Source: JADGGM01 sp025449955
GTDB taxonomy: Bacteria > Gemmatimonadota > Gemmatimonadetes > Gemmatimonadales > Gemmatimonadaceae
Direction of reading: 5' to 3'
Assembly (NCBI GenBank): GCA_036554285.1
Contig: DATBNO010000016.1
Location: 1 to 64,000 of the forward strand
DNA length: 64,000 nucleotides
Shown here one piece after another: positions 8,313 through 18,330 of the stretch (positions are counted from its first letter, which is position 1; each line of letters opens with the position of its first letter). A model generated the notes under the pieces. It had not been told where the DNA came from. It saw nothing but the letters and a program-made list of their open reading frames with translations, and ran no database searches. The position numbers were made by a program, and so were the translations under genes.

Positions 8313-11129
8313 ATGTCGCCTAAAGAACCAGCGAGCCTTTTTCTCGTCGATGGCTACGCGCTCATCTACCGCGCGTTCTTCGCCCTGATTTCTCGACCCC
8401 TCACCACGAGTCGCGGCGAAAACACGTCGGCTGCCTGGGGAGTCGTGAACTTCCTTCAACGCCTCCTCGCAACGCACAGGCCCGACTACCTCGGCTGGGT
8501 GCATGACTCCGGACTGTCCTTTCGACACGAGCGCTATCCCGCCTACAAAGCGACGCGCGAGAAACTCGGCGAAGAGCTCCAAGCCGACTTCGATCGCGGC
8601 ATGGAGCGAATCGCAAGCCTGCTCGATGCCTACAACGTCCCGGTTATCACGCTCGCCGGCTTTGAAGCCGATGATGTCATCGGCACAATGGCCAAACTTG
8701 GCGTGAATGCCGGCCTCCAAGTGGTCGTAGTATCCGGCGACAAAGATTTCCAGCAACTCGTTCGTCCGGGTGTTCGACTTCTCAACCCAGGTCGCGGCGG
8801 TCCGGCCGGCGTCGAGGAACAATGGGTGAGTACCGAGAATGCCTCAGACCGACTCGGCGTTCCAGCAGATCGGGTAACGGACTATCTCGCTCTTGTCGGC
8901 GATTCATCCGACAACATCCCAGGCGTGAAAGGCATCGGTGATAAGACAGCTGTCGAGTTGGTCTCGACATACGGATCGCTCGAGAACATCCTGGCCAACG
9001 CGGAATCCATCACCAAGAAACGTCCTCGCGAAGCACTCCTCGCACAGGCGGACGCCGCGCGATTGTCCAAGGAATTAGTAACTATCCGCGAAGATTTAGC
9101 GATTTCGCTCGACCTCTCGGCCTTGGCAGTATCGAGCCCCGATCACGCGCGCCTCAAGGATCTCTTCGTCGAGCTCGAATTCCACTCGCTCGCCAAGGAG
9201 CACGCGACCGCGACGCCACCTCGCGCCGAGCGTCCTCGCTACACCACGCTCGACACGGTCGGTGCTCTCGCAGCACTGTGTGCGCGCGTCCGTACGGCGC
9301 CCTACATAGCGATCGACGCCGAAACCGTCGTCGATGCGGACAGTCCGCTGTCCGTCGACCCGCTGCGATCGACGTTAGTCGGCCTGTCAATCGCGGTCGC
9401 GCCAGGCGAGGCCTACTATCTGCCGTTTCGCCACCGCGCTCATCGTCCCGTACAGCAAGAGCTGCTCCCCGACGCGACTCAAACAGCCGCAGCTGATGCC
9501 GCGGCCGCCGCAGTTCGAAACCTTCCCCCCCTCACTTCGCCCGAGCTTGCGCCGCTTCGCGCGTTGCTCGAGGATCCAACCATCCGCAAGACCGCGCAGA
9601 ACGCGAAGTACGATACGCTGGCGCTCCGGCGCGCCGGCGTTAGGCTCGCCGGCATCGACTTCGATACGATGATCGCGAGTTACGTACTGGATCCCGGTCG
9701 ACGTGCGCACGGCTTGGACGTACTCGCGCTCGAGTTCCTCGATCGTAAGATGACCGCATACGAGGATCTCTGCGGGAAGGGACGTAACGCGATTCCGTAC
9801 GACGCGTGCGCAGTCGATGCGGCGCGTGATTACGCGTGCGAAGAGGCCGACATGACGCTCCGCTTACGCGCCCTCTTCGAGCCGCAGCTCGAAGCGTATG
9901 AGCTCACGAAGCTCGTGCACGACATCGAAATGCCGCTGGTGAGCGTGCTCGCTCAAATGGAGTGGCACGGTGTGTCCATCGATCGCTCGTGGTTCGCATC
10001 GCTCAAGGAGCGGTTCCAGCGAGAGCGAGAGCGAGTGGAGCAGGAGGTCTACGAGGCTGCGGGAGAGCCGTTCAACATCAATTCGAATCCGCAGCTGCGT
10101 CAGATCCTGTTTGAGAAACTCGAACTACCAGTACTCAAGCGCACGACAAGCGGACCCTCTACCGATGCTTCCGTGCTCCAGCAACTGGCGGAGCAGGGCC
10201 ACGCGTTGCCCTCGCTCTTGATGGAGTATCGCGAGCTGTCGAAGCTCGAGAGCACCTACCTGGACGCTTTGCCAGCGCTGGTTCATCCAGCGGATGGGCG
10301 CATACACACTTCGTTCAATCAGACCGTGGCGAGCACCGGGCGCTTATCGTCGAGCGACCCCAATTTGCAGAATATCCCGATTCGCCGTGAACTCGGCCGA
10401 GACATACGACGCGGTTTCATTCCGCGCGTCGGATGGAAATTGGTCGCGGTCGACTACTCGCAGATCGAGTTGCGCTTGCTCGCGCACCTCTCGAAGGACA
10501 CAGCGTTCGTGAACGCGTTTCGAGCCGGCGGGGACATCCATCGCCAGACGGCGTCCATCATTTTCGGGGTACCGATTGAAAACGTGACTTCCGACATGCG
10601 GGCGCGCGCCAAGACGATCAACTTCGCAACGATATATGGCCAGGGTGCTAACGCACTCTCTCGCCAGCTTCGCATCGAGCCCGCGGAGGCGCGACGATTC
10701 ATCAGCGATTACTTCGAGCGATTCCGCGGCATTCGAGTGTACCTCGATTCCATGGTGGCCTTCGCGCGCGAACACGGATACGTGCAAACGCTGTTCGGGA
10801 GACGACGCTACATCACGGAACTCCGCGACAGGAATTTCAGCGTGCGTCAGTTTGGTGAGCGCACTGCCACGAATTCACCGATACAGGGCTCGGCGGCCGA
10901 TCTCATCAAGATCGCGATGATTCGAATCCACGAGGCACTGCGCTCGAGTGGAGCGCGATCCATCATGATCCTCCAAGTGCACGACGAACTCGTGTTCGAG
11001 GCGCCGCCTGACGAGGTCGAGTCGCTACGCCAGCTGGTCAGTCACGAAATGGAGCACGCGGCTGAGCTCTCCGTCCCGTTGGTCGTCGACGTTGGCGTGG
11101 GCGACAATTGGCTGGATACGAAGGGGTGA
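8313..11129 (+). CDS. polA: DNA polymerase I
   Basis: The 938-residue product has all three domains. The 5' nuclease occupies roughly residues 1-300 (LVDGYALIYRAFFAL; DSSDNIPGVKGIG). The 3'-5' proofreading domain (about 320-530) keeps the acidic motifs IDAE, NAKYD and the Exo III tyrosine/aspartate segment, so it is probably active, unlike Thermus-type enzymes. The polymerase domain has motif A VDYSQIELR, motif B RAKTINFATIYG and motif C QVHDELVFE. It fills gaps and removes RNA primers. No strong Shine-Dalgarno precedes the ATG, but the N-terminus matches the family. Confidence 0.97.
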   Translation: MSPKEPASLFLVDGYALIYRAFFALISRPLTTSRGENTSAAWGVVNFLQRLLATHRPDYLGWVHDSGLSFRHERYPAYKATREKLGEELQADFDRGMERIASLLDAYNVPVITLAGFEADDVIGTMAKLGVNAGLQVVVVSGDKDFQQLVRPGVRLLNPGRGGPAGVEEQWVSTENASDRLGVPADRVTDYLALVGDSSDNIPGVKGIGDKTAVELVSTYGSLENILANAESITKKRPREALLAQADAARLSKELVTIREDLAISLDLSALAVSSPDHARLKDLFVELEFHSLAKEHATATPPRAERPRYTTLDTVGALAALCARVRTAPYIAIDAETVVDADSPLSVDPLRSTLVGLSIAVAPGEAYYLPFRHRAHRPVQQELLPDATQTAAADAAAAAVRNLPPLTSPELAPLRALLEDPTIRKTAQNAKYDTLALRRAGVRLAGIDFDTMIASYVLDPGRRAHGLDVLALEFLDRKMTAYEDLCGKGRNAIPYDACAVDAARDYACEEADMTLRLRALFEPQLEAYELTKLVHDIEMPLVSVLAQMEWHGVSIDRSWFASLKERFQRERERVEQEVYEAAGEPFNINSNPQLRQILFEKLELPVLKRTTSGPSTDASVLQQLAEQGHALPSLLMEYRELSKLESTYLDALPALVHPADGRIHTSFNQTVASTGRLSSSDPNLQNIPIRRELGRDIRRGFIPRVGWKLVAVDYSQIELRLLAHLSKDTAFVNAFRAGGDIHRQTASIIFGVPIENVTSDMRARAKTINFATIYGQGANALSRQLRIEPAEARRFISDYFERFRGIRVYLDSMVAFAREHGYVQTLFGRRRYITELRDRNFSVRQFGERTATNSPIQGSAADLIKIAMIRIHEALRSSGARSIMILQVHDELVFEAPPDEVESLRQLVSHEMEHAAELSVPLVVDVGVGDNWLDTKG

Positions 11130-11252
11130 CGGCTTCGCGAGACATTGGGTGGGGAAGATCGTCTTAATCAACATCCTCTCTGCAACCACGTTCCCGACTG
11201 CCGAGAACGCCCAGTGTCCCTCCGCATTCCACAAGCCCGTCGCTGGCGCGCG

Positions 11253-11663
11253 ATGTCACCGCGTCAGATGCCCCGGTTGTCTCGGAACACAGCTGGCGGT
11301 TTTTCGCTTATTGAGTTGCTGGTCGTGTTGGTCGTGATCGGGATTCTCGTTGGATTGGCGATCCCGCGGTATCGTGAGTACAAGCGGCGGTTCTATTTCA
11401 CGACCATGGTTGCTGACCTGAGGAACCTGGCGACAACCGAAGAGTCTTTCTGGAATATCTCGGGTACGTACAGCATGGATCTTCAGCAGATTCAGTACAA
11501 CGCCAGTCCGCAGGTGTCCATCAATATGGTGTCGGCGGACACGCTCGGTTGGGCGGCCAAAGCGAGCTACGTCGGCGACACGGCGATCTGCGCGATCTAC
11601 TACGGCAATGCGCCGGTCTTGGCTCCCGCTACGCTCAAGAATGTGATCGGCTGCACCCCATGA
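11253..11663 (+). CDS. Type IV pilin-like protein (first of a tandem pair)
   Basis: 136 residues from the ATG at 11253. After a short basic leader the prepilin cleavage site is AGG/FSLIELLVVLVVIG, with the glycine before Phe and the glutamate at mature position 5. This is followed by the long N-terminal hydrophobic helix and a small globular domain with one C-terminal cysteine pair candidate. Substrate for prepilin peptidase; surface pilus or pseudopilus subunit. It shares the segment pattern ADLRNLATTEESFW with the next gene (SDLRNLATAEEAYY), so the two are paralogs. The pilus assembly genes are not in this window. Confidence 0.9.
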   Translation: MSPRQMPRLSRNTAGGFSLIELLVVLVVIGILVGLAIPRYREYKRRFYFTTMVADLRNLATTEESFWNISGTYSMDLQQIQYNASPQVSINMVSADTLGWAAKASYVGDTAICAIYYGNAPVLAPATLKNVIGCTP

Positions 11664-11888
11664 TTCGCGGCGTGTCTGCACACACTTAGGCCCCTTTCAT
11701 CTGGCCTTGCACTCTGCCACAAGCGTGGCAAATCGAGCGGTCAAATTGGCGGTCCAGCCAAGATACGACCTCGTAAACTGCGGTAGGGCAATCGCTTACG
11801 TGCGGACACCAATGCGGCACCCCCATTGCCCAAGCGACACCGCGAGCCACACGTCGTGGCTCCAATATTCGCTAATGGGGAATATCCT

Positions 11889-12275
11889 ATGTCCCGCTCC
11901 CGCGCATCCGGCTTCACGCTGATCGAGCTGCTCATAGTGGTCGTCATCATCGGCATCCTTGCGTCGATTGCGATTCCGAAATTCGCTGCGACGAAAGGCA
12001 GGGCGTACACGGCCACGATGAAGTCCGACCTTCGCAACCTCGCGACGGCTGAAGAGGCCTATTACTACACGAACGACGTCTACTCGACTGACCTCACTGC
12101 TATCAACTTTCAACCGTCCCAAGGCACGACGGTGACGGTTGGTGAGGCGAGTACCGCGGGTTGGTCGGCAACCGCGAGCCATCCGGCCGCGTCATCCCCG
12201 CTGTGCGCCATCTTCATCGGCACGGCTACGCCGCCCTCTCCTGCCACTGTGGAGTCGGTCGTCGCCTGCAACTAG
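11889..12275 (+). CDS. Type IV pilin-like protein (second of a tandem pair)
   Basis: 128 residues from the ATG at 11889. The prepilin site is ASG/FTLIELLIVVVIIG followed by ILASIAIPKF, a textbook type IV pilin N-terminus. The C-terminal half contains two cysteines (LCAIFIG and the penultimate VVACN) that could form the pilin disulfide loop. It lies 225 bases downstream of the first pilin gene and has its own leader, so it may be transcribed separately and at a different level. Pilus or pseudopilus role is known for the family; which apparatus uses it cannot be told. Confidence 0.92.
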   Translation: MSRSRASGFTLIELLIVVVIIGILASIAIPKFAATKGRAYTATMKSDLRNLATAEEAYYYTNDVYSTDLTAINFQPSQGTTVTVGEASTAGWSATASHPAASSPLCAIFIGTATPPSPATVESVVACN

Positions 12276-12311
12276 CGAGAGCTCGATGCCAGGTATTCTC
12301 GAGGCGCGGCA

Positions 12312-12587
12312 GTGACGAGCTGGTATCGCGAATTCGACAAACGAAAAGAAGGAATGACGTACGCGATGGATGGCGGCTTGTGGCTGCACCGGCATGTATA
12401 CCGGGGGCAGCCAATGGCGCATCTGGTGTCGACCGACCGACAAAAGCTCCTCGACTACGGTCGTGAAGTTGGGCTCTCGCCTCAACGTCTCCAATACAAA
12501 CCGCTCAAGGACCCGCGCACCGGCGTCCGCCGCGGGGCGTGGCACTGGGACCTCGTCGGTCGATTCCTGCCAGCGCGTTCGCACTGA
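12312..12587 (+). CDS. DUF4031-like small protein
   Basis: A 91-residue product from a GTG start; an ATG at 12354 is a possible alternative. The pattern LWLHRHVYRGQPMAHLVS, then a helix LLDYGREVGL and a final AWHWDLVG resembles the small DUF4031 family, in which conserved histidine and tryptophan residues sit in the same order. The biochemical role of that family is unknown to me. It lies 36 bases after the second pilin gene, but a functional link is doubtful. Confidence 0.55.
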   Translation: MTSWYREFDKRKEGMTYAMDGGLWLHRHVYRGQPMAHLVSTDRQKLLDYGREVGLSPQRLQYKPLKDPRTGVRRGAWHWDLVGRFLPARSH

Positions 12588-12646
12588 GGCCGCGCGCGGC
12601 CGGCGTGGTTGTTGACGCCTGCACGAGGCACAGGAAGATTGCACGC

Positions 12647-13609
12647 ATGCTCGCTCCTCGACGTGCCGCCGTTCATTCCGCACTCCACGCAGTCTGGCTC
12701 GTCGCGCTTCTCTCGGCGTGCAAACGATCTCGACCGTCGACGCCGGCGCACGTCGTTCTGCCTAACGCAGCCGAATCTGTCGCCGCGCCGGTCACGCGAC
12801 CGTTGATCACGCAGTGGGACTCCACCGTTGGTCCGGTGATGCTGGCGCGCGGTGCCTCGGCGGCGAACGCGTACGTCGTGTTTCCGGACTACAGCGACAG
12901 CACGGTGCCCGACACGCTGCAGTTGGACGCGTCGACGCTCCGCGGCGATTCGGTGGAGCTGCTGGGACGGGATGGCGCCATCGATGCGGTGCCGGTCATC
13001 TCAGCAGGAACCAAGCAGTGGGCAGGAGATGAGTGTGTGGAATGGCCGACCGCTACGCTTGGCATCGTCGACACGAGTCGCGCGGCCGGTTGGACGGTTG
13101 GCTTCGTGCAGCAGCACGTCGCCAGCGTGGGCCTCGACTCACTCGACGGGATGCCGGGCGCGGACTCCGCGCATCTCGCGGCGGATCTCACGCGGCTTGC
13201 CTCCGCATTGCCGGATGACACGAGCAAGACGTTTCGCGGTATCCCCTTCTCGGTTCGCTACGCGTTCCGATTTCAGGCGGCGCCCGGCGTGGACGCCGTG
13301 GTTGCCGATCTCGTTAGGCGACTCAACCAGGAAGCCTCGCCGCTCGAGCAGCACACGCTCCTGATTGCCGAGCGGAACGGTGCGAGGCCCGACGCCCCGT
13401 TCCGCGTCGCGTATCACGAGCGCGCCGGCGGGTTGGAGGAAACTATCGAGACGACCGATGTCCTTGGCGCATTGCGACTCCCGTCGCCGGCACATGTGGC
13501 GCTCGTGGTCCTGCGGGAGGGCCAAGACACAAGCGCGTACGCCATGCTCGAGCGACTGGCGGATGGATCGTGGCATGTGCGCTGGACGAGCGTACACACC
13601 GGTTGTTAG
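12647..13609 (+). CDS. Putative lipoprotein of unknown function
   Basis: A 320-residue product from the ATG at 12647, which opens a signal sequence with lipobox LLSAC followed by KRSRPSTPAH. The mature domain is about 290 residues, mixed alpha/beta, with a C-terminal part (SPAHVALVVLREGQDTSAYAM, then DGSWHVRWTSVHTGC) that resembles the end of small ligand-binding domains but not any family I can name. The frame is open further upstream without a signal sequence. Envelope-anchored by prediction; function unknown. Confidence 0.75.
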   Translation: MLAPRRAAVHSALHAVWLVALLSACKRSRPSTPAHVVLPNAAESVAAPVTRPLITQWDSTVGPVMLARGASAANAYVVFPDYSDSTVPDTLQLDASTLRGDSVELLGRDGAIDAVPVISAGTKQWAGDECVEWPTATLGIVDTSRAAGWTVGFVQQHVASVGLDSLDGMPGADSAHLAADLTRLASALPDDTSKTFRGIPFSVRYAFRFQAAPGVDAVVADLVRRLNQEASPLEQHTLLIAERNGARPDAPFRVAYHERAGGLEETIETTDVLGALRLPSPAHVALVVLREGQDTSAYAMLERLADGSWHVRWTSVHTGC

Positions 13610-13631
13610 ACGGCCGCGCGCAAGCGTATCA

Positions 13632-14543
13632 TCAAGCGGCGCGCCCGAGCGCGGCGGGCGCTTCGATCTTCCGACCGGCAAGTCCAGCGAGCGCGAGCAG
13701 CGTGAGCACGTAGGGCAGCGCAAGAAAGAGCTGGTACGGCGCGCGCCATCCCATCGCTTGGAACAAATACTGGAGCGCGCTCGCGGCGCCGAACAGCAGT
13801 GACGCAATCGCTACACCCATCGGCCGCCATCTGCCGAGTACCACGATGGCGATCGCGATGAATCCGCGTCCGGCCGACATCCCTTCGGCGAACGTTCCCG
13901 ACTGAGACAATACTAGCGTCGCACCGGCGACTCCGCCGAGGCCGCCGCTCATGAGGAGTGTCATCCAGCGCCAGCGGTGTGCATCGATACCGGCAACGCG
14001 TACCGAGTCGGGACGCTCGCCGATCGCGCGCACGGCCAACCCCGAGTGCGTGCGATACAACCACCACCACAATAAGGGCACGGTTAGGTACACGAGATAA
14101 GTCGGCGGTGGCTGATCGAAGAGTGTTGGCCCGAGGACCGGAATCCGCGCCAACAGCGGCACAGCGACGGAACCTGTCGTTGGGATCGTGAGCGCCGCGC
14201 CCGTCGCGCCGTACAGTCCTCGATACAGCGCGCCCGTTAGGCCGAGCACCAGAAGATTGACCGCCGTGCCGGTGATGATCTGGTCGGCGCGCATGGTGAC
14301 CGCAAACAGCGCGAACAGCGCAGCGATCGCCACGCCCGCAGCGCAGCCGGCTATGAAGCCGATCGTCAGGCTGTTGCCGCCCGCGCCGAGAAGCGCCCCG
14401 AACGCACCGCCGAGGACGATGCCTTCCAGGCCGATATTGATAACCCCGGCGCGCTCAACGAGGAGCTCACCGAGAGCGGCTAACGCGAGCGGTGTTGCCG
14501 TACGAACCGATGCCTCGAGACAACTCGTGAGCGCATCTGTCAC
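13632..14543 (-). CDS. ABC transporter permease, BMP/nucleoside type (B)
   Basis: A 303-residue, very hydrophobic protein with about eight membrane segments. The ELLVERAGVINIGLEGIVLGGA segment is typical of the second permease of BMP-type importers for nucleosides or related solutes. It overlaps the upstream permease gene by 4 bases (ATGA), so the two are translationally coupled and probably form a heterodimer. It is the last gene of the six-gene operon. A MAKR-like regulatory region is absent. Confidence 0.9.
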   Translation of the reverse strand: MTDALTSCLEASVRTATPLALAALGELLVERAGVINIGLEGIVLGGAFGALLGAGGNSLTIGFIAGCAAGVAIAALFALFAVTMRADQIITGTAVNLLVLGLTGALYRGLYGATGAALTIPTTGSVAVPLLARIPVLGPTLFDQPPPTYLVYLTVPLLWWWLYRTHSGLAVRAIGERPDSVRVAGIDAHRWRWMTLLMSGGLGGVAGATLVLSQSGTFAEGMSAGRGFIAIAIVVLGRWRPMGVAIASLLFGAASALQYLFQAMGWRAPYQLFLALPYVLTLLALAGLAGRKIEAPAALGRAA

Positions 14544-15667
14544 GACGGTTCTTCCGCGCTCGGTAGTCGCGCTCCCGCAAAGCGACTAATGATGCTCGTC
14601 GCGCTGCCACGCCGGCTCAGCGCGAGGAGGAGTAACACGAGTGCGGCCTCGATGGCCGTAACCACCACCGAAGGCACTGAAGCCTCGCGCTGCATCGAGA
14701 GAGCCCCGGCCTCGAGGCCGCCAAACAGGATTCCCGTCCCGAGCACACCAAGAGGGTCGAGTCCCGCCAGTAAGGCGACGGCGATCGCGGTGTAGCCGTA
14801 TCCAGGCGAAATGTTTTCGTACAACGCGAACGTAACGCCGCACACCTCGATCGCGCCGGCCAGTCCCGATAGTGCCCCGCTGAGCAGCAAGACGTTCGTC
14901 GTCGTGCGCGCAACGTCGATCCGTCCCGCGACTCGCGCGGCGTCAGCGTTTGCACCTATGGCGCGAACGCGAAATCCGGCAGCAGTGGATCGCATTCCCC
15001 ACCACAACAAGACCGCCGCAGTAGCACCGGCGACGAATCCCCAATGAAGTCGCGTGCCCGGAATGAGCATCGGCAGGTGCATGGCCGCTGGAATCGGATT
15101 GCTTTGCGGGTATGCATGACTCGGCTCTTGCAGTGGACCTCGAACGAGGTATCCGACCAGGTCGACCGCGACGAAGTTCAGCATGATGGTGCTGATCACC
15201 TCGAGCACGCCGAACCTCGTTCGCAGAAGCGCCGCGATTGCTGCCCAACATCCTCCTCCGACGGCACCGGCTACCAGCGCAAGCGGCAGGAGCACCCAAG
15301 CCGGAGCGGTGCCGAACGCAAGCCCAACGGCTGTGGCAACGGCGGCACCGATGAGCAACTGGCCGTCGGCTCCGATGTTCCAGACGTGGGCACGAAAGGC
15401 AACCGCCACAGCGAGGCCGGTCAGTACGAGCGGTGTGGCGCGAACGAAGGTCGACGATGTTAGAGCGTACCAGTTGCCGAACGACCCGCGCCACAGCGCA
15501 CCAAGGGCAAGCGACGCGTCGAACCCGGCGAGGCGCAGCGCCAACCAGAGAAGGGCAAGCGATACGAAAGCGACGACGGCCGCGGCCGCACCCGTAGCCA
15601 GCGATGGACGCACCTGCCGCCAGCCGCCAATCCAGGATCGTGCGCGATCCGATATGGGGTCGCTCAT
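14540..15667 (-). CDS. ABC transporter permease, BMP/nucleoside type (A)
   Basis: A 375-residue integral membrane protein. The central segment RAHVWNIGADGQLLIGA and the downstream EVISTIMLNFVAVDLVGYL are signatures of the first permease of BMP-type ABC importers. Its C-terminal half contains SGLAGAIEVCG, the coupling-helix region. It lies 6 bases after the MFS gene stop on the minus strand and overlaps the second permease by 4 bases. With the BMP lipoprotein and the dual ATPase it would import a nucleoside-like compound; the exact substrate is not shown. Confidence 0.92.
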   Translation of the reverse strand: MSDPISDRARSWIGGWRQVRPSLATGAAAAVVAFVSLALLWLALRLAGFDASLALGALWRGSFGNWYALTSSTFVRATPLVLTGLAVAVAFRAHVWNIGADGQLLIGAAVATAVGLAFGTAPAWVLLPLALVAGAVGGGCWAAIAALLRTRFGVLEVISTIMLNFVAVDLVGYLVRGPLQEPSHAYPQSNPIPAAMHLPMLIPGTRLHWGFVAGATAAVLLWWGMRSTAAGFRVRAIGANADAARVAGRIDVARTTTNVLLLSGALSGLAGAIEVCGVTFALYENISPGYGYTAIAVALLAGLDPLGVLGTGILFGGLEAGALSMQREASVPSVVVTAIEAALVLLLLALSRRGSATSIISRFAGARLPSAEEPS

Positions 15668-15673
15668 CCTTGC

Positions 15674-16897
15674 CTAACCGAGGCCGCCGGCGAGGCGCGA
15701 CCGATAGGTGCTGACCCGCAACTTGAACATCGCGATGGTGCCCAGGAGAGGGCCGATGGCCAGAGGGGCGAAGGCATACGACCAACCCCAATGCGAAACC
15801 CAAACGGGAACGGCACGGATGCTCACTACCGTCAGCAAGAACCCGAGGCAGGTTTGGACGGTGAGCGCCGTGCCGACGTATTCAGGAGGCGCGAGTTCGG
15901 TCACGCACGCCGAGAACTGTGCGGAGTCAGCGACGATGCTCACGCCCCAGATCAGGGTCAGCGCGCCGAGCACCACCGGGGAGGCGGCGGCGCGAAACGC
16001 CAGCCCAATGCCTAACGCGCAGCATCCGCTGATCGCCATGGCCGTCATCGTGATGGTCGTTCGGCCGAATCGGTCCGCGAGCAAGCCGGCTGCGACGCAA
16101 CCGATAGCCCCCACTGCAACGGCGAGGAACGCCATCACGCTCGACACCACGACCGGTAACGCGTGCTGAGACGCAACGGCTGCCCAAAACAGCGCGATCC
16201 AACTCCACATTGCGTACAGCTCCCACATGTGGCCAAGATAGCCGGCCGTCGCCAGGACCACGCCGCGATCCACGATTACACGTCGTAGTCCGGCCATACT
16301 CACTCGCGCCGATGGCGCCTGGTATGGTCCCTCGCGCACGGCGAACAGAAACAACGCTGCGGACGCAAACGCCGCGGCAGCCGAAATGAGCAGCACTCGT
16401 CGCCAGTCTTGATGCGGCGCCATTGCCGTCACCAAGTGCGGTGATGCGGAGCCGATCGTGAGTGCGCCCACCAACACCCCAATCGCGAGCCCTCGGTGCG
16501 AGCGCCACCAACCGGCGACAAGCTTGATGCCGGGCGGGTAGACGCCTGCGAGCGCGGCGCCCGTGACGGCACGCAGTGCAATGGCTCCCGTCGCGCTGTG
16601 AACGCTTTCTGCAATCAGCACGGTTGCGATCCCAGCGAGGGCGGCGCTCCAGCCGGCTAAGCGCTCGGCACGCCATCGATCGCTGAGCATGAACACCGAG
16701 CCCACCAACGTCCCCGCAACGAATCCGAGTTGCACCGCCATCGTGAACCACGGACCGCTGGCCGCAGGCAGGTGCCATTCTGCGATCATCGCCGGTGCGG
16801 CCACCGTCGCACTGAACCATGGAGACATGCCGAGCACTAGGCACGCGGCGAGAATGGCAAGCTGTGACCGCGCTCCCGCCGCGTTAGGCTTGCTCAT
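15674..16897 (-). CDS. Major facilitator superfamily transporter
   Basis: A 407-residue protein with about 12 predicted membrane segments and the loop 2-3 pattern GSVFMLSDRWRAERLAG, characteristic of MFS carriers. It starts inside the ATPase stop (ATGA overlap) and is followed 6 bases later by a permease, so it is embedded in the ABC operon. An MFS carrier between the ATPase and permease genes of one ABC importer is unusual. It may export a product or use the same solute. The stop codon TAG lies inside a GCCTAAC motif. Confidence 0.88.
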   Translation of the reverse strand: MSKPNAAGARSQLAILAACLVLGMSPWFSATVAAPAMIAEWHLPAASGPWFTMAVQLGFVAGTLVGSVFMLSDRWRAERLAGWSAALAGIATVLIAESVHSATGAIALRAVTGAALAGVYPPGIKLVAGWWRSHRGLAIGVLVGALTIGSASPHLVTAMAPHQDWRRVLLISAAAAFASAALFLFAVREGPYQAPSARVSMAGLRRVIVDRGVVLATAGYLGHMWELYAMWSWIALFWAAVASQHALPVVVSSVMAFLAVAVGAIGCVAAGLLADRFGRTTITMTAMAISGCCALGIGLAFRAAASPVVLGALTLIWGVSIVADSAQFSACVTELAPPEYVGTALTVQTCLGFLLTVVSIRAVPVWVSHWGWSYAFAPLAIGPLLGTIAMFKLRVSTYRSRLAGGLG

Positions 16898-18330
16898 GTC
16901 GCCCCCAGCATGGCACGGCCGGCTGCGTCGCGGTCAAGCGGGACCTCACGGGCGCGGCCGTCGAACATGACGATCAACCGATCGGCCAATCCGAGCACCT
17001 CGTCCAAGTCACTCGAGTAGACCGTGACGGCGGCGCCGCCGTCGCGCGCGTTCCGGAGCCGGTCGTGTACCGCTGCCGTGGCCGCGATGTCGAGGCCGCG
17101 CGTGGGGTTCTCGACGATCACCAACGGGGGCCGAGACTCGAGCTCTCGCGCCAAAACGAGCTTCTGCTGATTGCCGCCCGACATCGTTCCGACGCGAGTA
17201 TCGGCCGATGGCGCCCTCACATCGTATTCGGTTAGGAGCGCGGCCGCGCATGTTCTGATCGGACGCCACGCGATGCGACCGCGTGCGGCACCTGAACCAC
17301 GAAGCGCCAGATTCTCCGCGACGTCGAAATCGAGAATGAGTGCGTCGCGGTGCCGATCTTCAGGAACGAACCCGACGTCGGCAGGACGCTCGATATGCCC
17401 CGTCGAAGGCGCGAGCCGGCCCGCGAGACAGAGCAACAGTTCGTGCTGGCCGGCACCGTCGACGCCCGCAATTCCTATGATCTCGCCAGCTCGAACCTCG
17501 AGACTAATGTCTTTCGCGCGCAGCACGCCTCGAGCGTCGCGCACGCCGAGTGCGCGTGTCGCTACGACGATTGCGCCGGGCGCGCGGCGTTCGTGACGCG
17601 TCTCGATGGGCGGTGCGCCTCCGATCATCGCTTGGGCGAGGCGGACGGAGTCGACCGCGCCCACCGCTTGTGCGAGCACGGTCTGACCGTGACGAAGGAC
17701 GGTGACGTCGTCGGCGACTGCAAGCGCCTCGGGAAGCTTGTGCGTGATGAGTACGACGGTTCCACCTGTGTCCGCGAAGCGACGGAGCATTCCCAGAAGA
17801 TCATCGGCCTCACGAGGTGCGAGGACGGCGGTTGGCTCGTCGAGGATCAGCGTTCTCGCGCCGCGTGCGAGCGCCGTCACGATCTCGAGTCGCTGTTGCG
17901 CTCCAACCGAGAGGTCGCTGGCTCGTGCATCGGGATCGAGCTCGAACCCCACGAGCTCGCACACCTCGCGTACGCGGGCGCGCACGTGCTTGGCGCGATA
18001 TACACCGCGTCCGCCAAGCGCGACGTTCTCGACCACGGTCATGGCGGGAACGGAGCTGAAGTGCTGGTGCACCATGCCCAGGCCTAACGCGATCGCCGCC
18101 GCCGGCGACGCGATCGTGACCGTGCGGCCGCGGACGCGAATGGTGCCCGCGTCCGGACGGACGAGACCGAAGGCCACGCGCATGAGCGTGGTTTTGCCAG
18201 CGCCGTTCTCGCCGAGGACGGCGTGCACGGTGCGGTCTCGGACCACGAGCGACGCACCATGGAGTGCGCGGACGGCGCCGAAACTGCGCGAGATGTTCTC
18301 GAGGGCGAGCGATTCCGCCGGCGCGATCAC
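16894..18330 (-). CDS. ABC transporter ATP-binding protein, duplicated domains (BMP/nucleoside type)
   Basis: A 478-residue protein with two ABC domains in tandem. The first has Walker A GENGAGKTT, signature LSVGAQQRLEIV and Walker B LILDEPTAVLAP. The second has the degenerate Walker A-like GVDGAGQHELL and an intact signature MSGGNQQKLVLAREL, the arrangement typical of sugar and nucleoside importers. The GTG at 18330 is chosen because it overlaps the NIF3 stop (GTGA); the open frame upstream overlaps that gene and has no similarity. It energises the two permeases of the operon. Confidence 0.93.
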   Translation of the reverse strand: MIAPAESLALENISRSFGAVRALHGASLVVRDRTVHAVLGENGAGKTTLMRVAFGLVRPDAGTIRVRGRTVTIASPAAAIALGLGMVHQHFSSVPAMTVVENVALGGRGVYRAKHVRARVREVCELVGFELDPDARASDLSVGAQQRLEIVTALARGARTLILDEPTAVLAPREADDLLGMLRRFADTGGTVVLITHKLPEALAVADDVTVLRHGQTVLAQAVGAVDSVRLAQAMIGGAPPIETRHERRAPGAIVVATRALGVRDARGVLRAKDISLEVRAGEIIGIAGVDGAGQHELLLCLAGRLAPSTGHIERPADVGFVPEDRHRDALILDFDVAENLALRGSGAARGRIAWRPIRTCAAALLTEYDVRAPSADTRVGTMSGGNQQKLVLARELESRPPLVIVENPTRGLDIAATAAVHDRLRNARDGGAAVTVYSSDLDEVLGLADRLIVMFDGRAREVPLDRDAAGRAMLGAT

